Of a stretch of 64,000 nt of DNA, positions 59,890 through 64,000 are shown in pieces; position 1 is the first letter of the stretch, and every line of letters starts with the position of its first letter. The translations under genes and the position numbers were made by a program. The notes below the pieces were generated by a model. The model was not told where the DNA came from. It did not search any database and was given only the letters and a program-made list of their open reading frames with translations. The stretch spans positions 1 through 64,000 of the forward strand of contig JAEYKW010000005.1 of the NCBI GenBank assembly GCA_023408075.1, in the 5' to 3' direction. This DNA is from Bacillota bacterium. Its GTDB lineage: Bacteria; Bacillota; Clostridia; Christensenellales; SZUA-584.

Positions 59890-60255
59890 ATGTACCCTTA
59901 TACCGCCGATGTAGACCGATGTGATTGCAATACCATTCACGAAGATATCGTAGCCGATGTTCGTGACCATATGCCCGATGAGGATAACCTCATTGATCTT
60001 GCCGATTTATTTAAAATATTCGGCGATTCAACGCGCGTCAAAATCTTATGCGCCTTATTTCGCGCCGAGATGTGCGTATGTGATATCGCGGTATTATTGG
60101 GCATGACGAAATCATCTATCTCCCACCAGCTCAGAGTCCTCAAGCAATCAAAGCTCGTCAAATACCGCAAAGACGGCAAGGTCGTTTACTATTCTCTCGC
60201 GGACGACCACGTGAAAACCATATTCGATCAAGGCTTGCTCCATATATGTGAATAG
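59890..60255 (+). CDS. cadC: ArsR/SmtB-family metal repressor, CadC type
   Basis: 121 residues from the ATG at 59890 (GGAGG seven bases ahead; a longer TTG frame would overlap the operator). Winged helix with LFKIFGDSTRVKILCALF, LLGMTKSSISHQLRVLKQSK and YRKDGKVVYYSLAD. Metal ligands fit the CadC alpha3N site: Cys11 and Cys13 in DRCDC and the pair Cys62-Cys64 in MCVCDIA. Asp105-His107 and His118 near the C-terminus could form the second, alpha5 site. It would sense Cd, Pb or Zn and release two nearby dyads. Confidence 0.92.
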   Translation: MYPYTADVDRCDCNTIHEDIVADVRDHMPDEDNLIDLADLFKIFGDSTRVKILCALFRAEMCVCDIAVLLGMTKSSISHQLRVLKQSKLVKYRKDGKVVYYSLADDHVKTIFDQGLLHICE

Positions 60256-60292
60256 CGAAGCAAGAAAGTCGGATAAAATTTTTTACCACAAC

Positions 60293-60320
60293 AGTTGAAT
60301 GATGACTCACCTATTCAACT
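60293..60320. promoter_or_regulatory. Second CadC-type operator, upstream of the HMA and ATPase genes
   Basis: AGTTGAAT (60293-60300) and ATTCAACT (60313-60320) are perfect complements with 12 bases between. The half-site matches the dyad before cadC. It lies between cadC and the HMA gene and overlaps a plausible promoter region with TATAAT-like sequence further on, so the export genes can be controlled separately. Confidence 0.75.
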
Positions 60321-60361
60321 ATCGAGAATATATATTAATATAATATGAAAGGAGAATGACA

Positions 60362-60595
60362 ATGGCGAACATCAAAAAACAATTTGTTCTGGAAGGGCTC
60401 TGCTGCGATAACTGCGCCGCTAAAATCAAAAAGGATGTGGCTCTTCTGCCCGGCGTTATGAGCGCTAAAATCAAAGCAGGCACCGCGCTGCTGTCTGTGG
60501 CGTGCAGCACAGACGCGAATACTCTGACCGAAGATATTACCCGCATCGCGGTCTCTCACGACGAGGACATCACCGTGAGAGAATTGGAATCCTGA
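60362..60595 (+). CDS. Small HMA-domain metal chaperone
   Basis: 77 residues forming one heavy-metal-associated domain: FVLEGLCCDNCAAKIKKDVA, with the metal pair in CCDNC (residues 14-18), and the ferredoxin-like beta-alpha-beta pattern. The GLCCxNC form matches the two HMA domains of the ATPase that follows and differs from the MxCxxC form of copper chaperones. Start at 60362, seven bases after AGGAG, rather than the ATG six bases upstream. It probably hands Cd or Zn to the ATPase. Confidence 0.9.
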   Translation: MANIKKQFVLEGLCCDNCAAKIKKDVALLPGVMSAKIKAGTALLSVACSTDANTLTEDITRIAVSHDEDITVRELES

Positions 60596-60621
60596 AAACA
60601 TAGAAAAGGAATCATGGCATT

Positions 60622-62979
60622 ATGGATGCAACAATCAAAAAAGAATTTATATTGGAGGGGCTTTGCTGCGGTAACTGCGCCGCAAAGATTGAACGTGATA
60701 CCGGCAGATTAGCGGGTGTGTCCGCTGCCGCTGTTGATTTTGTTTCGAAAACCCTCGCCATAGAAATTGCGGATCATACGAAAATCCACAGCATAATCGC
60801 TCAGGCCGATGCCATCGTGAAGAGGCATGATCCACAAGTGGTTATAAGTGAAAAAGAAACGGCTCAACCCGGCATAAAGACGCTCTATCTGGAAGGGTTA
60901 TGCTGCGGCGACTGTGCGCAGAAGATTGAAGCGCAGGTCAGCCGTGTTGATGGCGTCAAGTCAGCCAGCCTTGATTTTGTGACACAAAAGCTGACCATAG
61001 CAGCGGCAGACAAAAAAGACTTGCCTTTTATCATGCGGCGGGCCTCACAGATTGCGCTCGATATCGAGCCTGCCATTCGCATTTCCTATACGGATAAAAA
61101 AACGGCGGCGGATCCTCCCGCTGCTCCCCGCAAGCGGCTGCGCTTCATCGCCCTATGCACCGGAGCCGTGCTCTTCGCGCTCGGAATCGTGTTTGATTTC
61201 AGCCCGCTTGGAGAGCTGATCGCTTTCCTGCTCAGCTATTTGCTGATAGGCAGCGAAGTCGTCCTTCGGGCACTGAAGAACATAACGCGGGGTCAGGTGT
61301 TTGATGAGAATTTTCTCATGAGTGTGGCAACCGTCGGCGCTTTTATAATCGGCGAATATCCCGAGGGCGTCGCTGTTATGCTCTTTTACCAGATCGGCGA
61401 AGCGTTTCAGAGGCTGGCGGTTAACCGCTCCCGCAAATCCATTTCCGCGCTGATGGATATTCGGCCCGACTTTGCCAATCTCAAAGTCGGGAATGAATTG
61501 CAAAGGGTCACACCCGAAGAGGTGGGCGTCGGTGACATTATCGTCGTCAAACCCGGCGAAAAGGTGCCTCTCGACGGCACAATTGCGGAAGGGTACTCCG
61601 CTCTGGATACCTCAGCGCTGACCGGTGAATCCCTCCCCCGTGATGCGGGGCCCGGCAGCGAGGTGCTGTCCGGATCCATCAATACCAATGGTGTTCTGAC
61701 CATCGAGGTTTCCAAGGAGTTCGGTGAATCGACGATCTCAAAAATCCTTGATCTTGTACAAAACGCAAGCAGCAAGAAAGCCCCGACGGAAAACTTTATT
61801 ACAAAATTTGCGCGATATTATACACCCGTCGTCGTTTTCGCCGCCGTGGCGCTCGCGGCGATACCTCCTCTGGTTATTCCCGCTGCCGTTTTTTCCGATT
61901 GGGTATACCGGGCGCTCGCGTTTCTTGTGGTGTCGTGCCCCTGCGCTCTGGTGATTTCCATTCCGCTCAGCTTTTTTGGCGGCATCGGCGGCGCATCCAG
62001 AAACGGAATACTCGTTAAAGGCGGCAACTATCTGGAGGCCCTGACGAATGTCGATACGGTCGTGTTCGATAAAACAGGCACATTGACCAAGGGCATATTC
62101 AACGTCGCGCAAATAGCCGGTGCTAATGGCTGGTCGGAGCAAGAGCTGCTTTCCTATGCCGCTCATGCCGAGAGCTTTTCCAATCATCCCATTGCGTTGT
62201 CCATTCAAAGGAAATACGGCCGCGCTATTGACGCGCAAAGGCTCACGGAACAGGAGGAAATCCCCGGACAGGGTGTCCGCGTGAAGGTGGACGGAAAGCC
62301 GGTGCTGGCCGGTAATGGCAAGCTGATGGATGCCGCGGGGATCGCGTGGCAGCCGACAGAGGCTTTGGGCAGCGTTGTTTATCTGGCCGTTGACGGCGCT
62401 TATGCGGGGTACATTGTGATTTCAGATGAGCTGAAACCCGATAGCCGAAAAGCAATTCAGGATTTAAAAGCGCTCGGCGTCAACAACACGGCCATGCTCA
62501 CCGGCGACAGCAAGGCTGTTGGGGAAAGCATTGCGCATGAAATCGGGTTGGACTCGGTTTATACGGAGCTGCTACCCCACCAGAAGGTGGAACAGCTCGA
62601 ACGGCTGGAACAGCATAAAAAGACCAGGGGCAAGCTTGTCTTTGTCGGTGACGGCATCAACGATGCGCCCGTGCTGGCAAGAGCCGACATCGGCATCGCC
62701 ATGGGCGCACTGGGTTCGGATGCCGCCATAGAAGCAGCCGATGTTATTCTGATGACCGACGAGCCTTCAAAAATTGTTTCCGCGATACGCGTCGCCCGCA
62801 AAACAAAGGCCATCATCTGGCAGAATATTCTCTTTGCCATGGGCGTTAAGGTCGCGTTGCTCAGCTTATCCGCCATCGGCATGGCGACCATGTGGGAAGC
62901 GGTGTTTGGCGACGTGGGCGTTACTGTTATAGCCATACTGAACGCTATGCGGGCCATGAAGGTGATAAAATCGCCCTGA
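60622..62979 (+). CDS. cadA: Cd/Zn/Pb-exporting P1B-type ATPase, CadA type
   Basis: 785 residues. Two N-terminal HMA domains (GLCCGNC at 13-19, GLCCGDC at 92-98), about eight membrane helices, the membrane metal site Cys439-Pro440-Cys441 in VSCPCALV, actuator TGES (334-337), phosphorylation site DKTGT (483-487), SFSNHPIA, and the hinge GDGINDAP near 680. The last helix reads DVGVTVIAILNAMRAMK, whose aspartate is typical of Zn/Cd rather than copper pumps. Together with the HMA protein and CadC-type repressor this forms a compact metal-resistance unit. Confidence 0.95.
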   Translation: MDATIKKEFILEGLCCGNCAAKIERDTGRLAGVSAAAVDFVSKTLAIEIADHTKIHSIIAQADAIVKRHDPQVVISEKETAQPGIKTLYLEGLCCGDCAQKIEAQVSRVDGVKSASLDFVTQKLTIAAADKKDLPFIMRRASQIALDIEPAIRISYTDKKTAADPPAAPRKRLRFIALCTGAVLFALGIVFDFSPLGELIAFLLSYLLIGSEVVLRALKNITRGQVFDENFLMSVATVGAFIIGEYPEGVAVMLFYQIGEAFQRLAVNRSRKSISALMDIRPDFANLKVGNELQRVTPEEVGVGDIIVVKPGEKVPLDGTIAEGYSALDTSALTGESLPRDAGPGSEVLSGSINTNGVLTIEVSKEFGESTISKILDLVQNASSKKAPTENFITKFARYYTPVVVFAAVALAAIPPLVIPAAVFSDWVYRALAFLVVSCPCALVISIPLSFFGGIGGASRNGILVKGGNYLEALTNVDTVVFDKTGTLTKGIFNVAQIAGANGWSEQELLSYAAHAESFSNHPIALSIQRKYGRAIDAQRLTEQEEIPGQGVRVKVDGKPVLAGNGKLMDAAGIAWQPTEALGSVVYLAVDGAYAGYIVISDELKPDSRKAIQDLKALGVNNTAMLTGDSKAVGESIAHEIGLDSVYTELLPHQKVEQLERLEQHKKTRGKLVFVGDGINDAPVLARADIGIAMGALGSDAAIEAADVILMTDEPSKIVSAIRVARKTKAIIWQNILFAMGVKVALLSLSAIGMATMWEAVFGDVGVTVIAILNAMRAMKVIKSP

Positions 62980-63067
62980 CAGCGCTTTCGTTTGAGAATA
63001 AATGAGGCACTCCAAAGTATTGAAACATAAAAGCATCTTATTGAAAACCAAGCTTTCATACAGTAAA

Positions 63068-63089
63068 GGCCGGTCCGTACGGACCGGCC
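63068..63089. repeat. Perfect 22-bp GC-rich palindrome after cadA
   Basis: Both strands read the same across 22 bases centred on GTAC (GGCCGGTCC, then GTAC, then GGACCGGCC). It lies 88 bases after the cadA stop. There is no T-tract. It could be a transcript hairpin or a DNA-binding site. Confidence 0.65.
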
Positions 63090-63178
63090 CGGCGTGTTAA
63101 AAGTGGTTAGTGTCACTGCTATGGAAAGCAATTCATTCGCTCCTCAGCAATGACAAGTGGAGGGGCATCAAGTTGACT

Positions 63179-63202
63179 CCCGGCCACGCCGGGGATTTTT
63201 TT
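63179..63202 (+). terminator. Terminator of the metal-resistance operon
   Basis: CCCGGC pairs with GCCGGG around a three-base loop, followed by GATTTTTTT. It lies 200 bases after cadA in a 349-base stretch with no supported gene. A 53-codon open frame (63110-63271) runs across this hairpin and is not called. Confidence 0.85.
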
Positions 63203-63328
63203 GAACAGTCGCTGATACGTCTCAAAGGCGCTCCCAAGCAGCCGACAGCCGCAAGGAAAAGAAGGCTCGTTTGAATGGCATTCCTGCGAGCAATCAATGC
63301 AACATCAAAAAAAATATGCCAGCATTGG

Positions 63329-63964
63329 TCAGATCGTCAGCTTTCTCATTTCATCTATCTGCTCTGTTGATAAAGCTCTCACGCCGCCCATCACCTGCGC
63401 GACAAACAGGCTTTGGGCAACCATTTCGAGCACCTCCATATTGAAACAGGCATCACGGATATCCTTCTCACTGAAGGTGAGCGCCCCATGTCCGCTGAGC
63501 ACAACCGCCTTTGCGTCCTCGTTCTGCCGCAGGGCTCTCTCGACCGCGCGTGGCACCTGCTCGGTGGCAGGAACGGCATAGTCCGCAACCGCAATGGCTC
63601 CGAGGTCAAGCAGCACCTCGGAAAGCGCGACCGTCTCAAACCGATACGGCGATACCGCAAAACCGGTTATAAACGGCGGATGCGAATGAACGATAGCCCG
63701 CACTCGCGGCTTCATACGATAGACAGCCAGATGCATGAGGATGTCCCTCGCGGGCTTCATGCCGCTGATGATGTTCCCCTGCATATCCACCTTTGTGATG
63801 TGGCAGGGTTTCAGCATGGCTTTGCATAAACCCGAGGCGGTAATCAACACCTCATCGTTGCTGAGCCTCACGCTGAAATTGCCGCCTGTCCCGACCAGCA
63901 GGTTTTTCTGGTCGAGCCTTTTTCCAATATCGATCATCATCCGTTTGATCCGACGTTCAATCAT
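63329..63964 (-). CDS. Class II aldolase/adducin-family protein
   Basis: 211 residues from the ATG 63962-63964; an in-frame ATG ten codons upstream is possible but adds an unconserved stretch. Family features: LLVGTGGNFSVRLSNDEVLI, GLCKAMLKPCHITKVD, the zinc ligands in IVHSHPPFITGFAV and SGHGALTF, and the acidic residue in ETVALSE. It resembles L-fuculose-phosphate aldolase, L-ribulose-5-phosphate 4-epimerase and methylthioribulose-1-phosphate dehydratase; the choice needs the genes beyond the right edge, with which it is probably co-transcribed. Confidence 0.87.
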   Translation of the reverse strand: MIERRIKRMMIDIGKRLDQKNLLVGTGGNFSVRLSNDEVLITASGLCKAMLKPCHITKVDMQGNIISGMKPARDILMHLAVYRMKPRVRAIVHSHPPFITGFAVSPYRFETVALSEVLLDLGAIAVADYAVPATEQVPRAVERALRQNEDAKAVVLSGHGALTFSEKDIRDACFNMEVLEMVAQSLFVAQVMGGVRALSTEQIDEMRKLTI

Positions 63965-64000
63965 TGACTGCCGCCTTCTCACTCCGCAGGGCATCCCTGA

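Noticed and set aside
63110..63271. A 53-codon GTG frame between cadA and the aldolase gene
   Set aside because: It runs through a clear intrinsic terminator and has no ribosome site.
1..64000. CRISPR arrays, tRNA or rRNA genes, transposases, prophage genes
   Set aside because: No regularly spaced repeats, cloverleaf-like sequences, transposase or phage motifs were seen on either strand.

Overview
The window looks like chromosome from an anaerobic Bacillota, most likely class Clostridia. Signs of this are strong GGAGG-type ribosome sites, a Gram-positive PurR, a YerC-PcrA-LigA block, a DUF4491 membrane protein, lipoproteins with classic lipoboxes, an oxygen-independent (cbi-type) cobalamin pathway and two cobalamin riboswitches. 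I see no tRNA, rRNA, CRISPR array, prophage or insertion sequence. The species cannot be fixed from the sequence alone.

Left part (1-18.7 kb), corrinoid metabolism. A LacI-type regulator is cut by the left edge. On the minus strand twelve cobalamin genes (cbiL-cbiD-cbiF-cbiG-cbiH-cbiJ-cbiET-cbiA-cbiB-cobD-cobQ-cbiC) run from 12.3 kb down to 0.67 kb, and every junction overlaps. They cover the path from cobalt-precorrin-2 to adenosylcobinamide phosphate. The nucleotide-loop genes (cobU, cobS, cobT, cobC) and the early tetrapyrrole genes are absent. The operon is led by a cobalamin riboswitch whose terminator ends three bases before the cbiL start. A second riboswitch reads the other way into a CbiK-type chelatase carrying a lipoprotein signal, two related small lipoproteins, and a BtuFCD/FecBCD-like ABC transporter. 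This looks like a surface tetrapyrrole or cobalt capture system controlled together with synthesis.

Middle part (19-36.5 kb), carbohydrate and sugar-acid use. A minus-strand cluster holds an isomerase/epimerase-like protein, a PfkB (KDG-type) kinase, a LarA-like nickel-pincer racemase/epimerase, 6-phosphogluconate dehydrogenase, a propeller lactonase and two dehydrogenases. A flavoprotein and a FadR-type GntR regulator follow. Next come an MglBAC-type sugar importer and a plus-strand set (Dabb protein, zinc dehydrogenase, metallo-beta-lactamase-fold hydrolase, Tm-1-like UPF0261 protein). The same 11-bp operator-like palindrome sits just downstream of three strong promoters here, a good candidate regulon for the GntR protein.

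Right part (37-64 kb), mostly housekeeping: glmM-glmS, trxB, a CtpA protease, an SH3/peptidoglycan-binding protein, FAH-family hydrolase-yerC-pcrA-ligA, murC, purR, an orphan PAS/GAF protein, a short-chain dehydrogenase, an NlpC/P60 hydrolase, a flavodoxin, a CPBP protease and DUF4491. It closes with a metal-resistance set (CadC-type repressor, HMA chaperone, CadA-type ATPase, two operator dyads) and a class II aldolase at the right edge.
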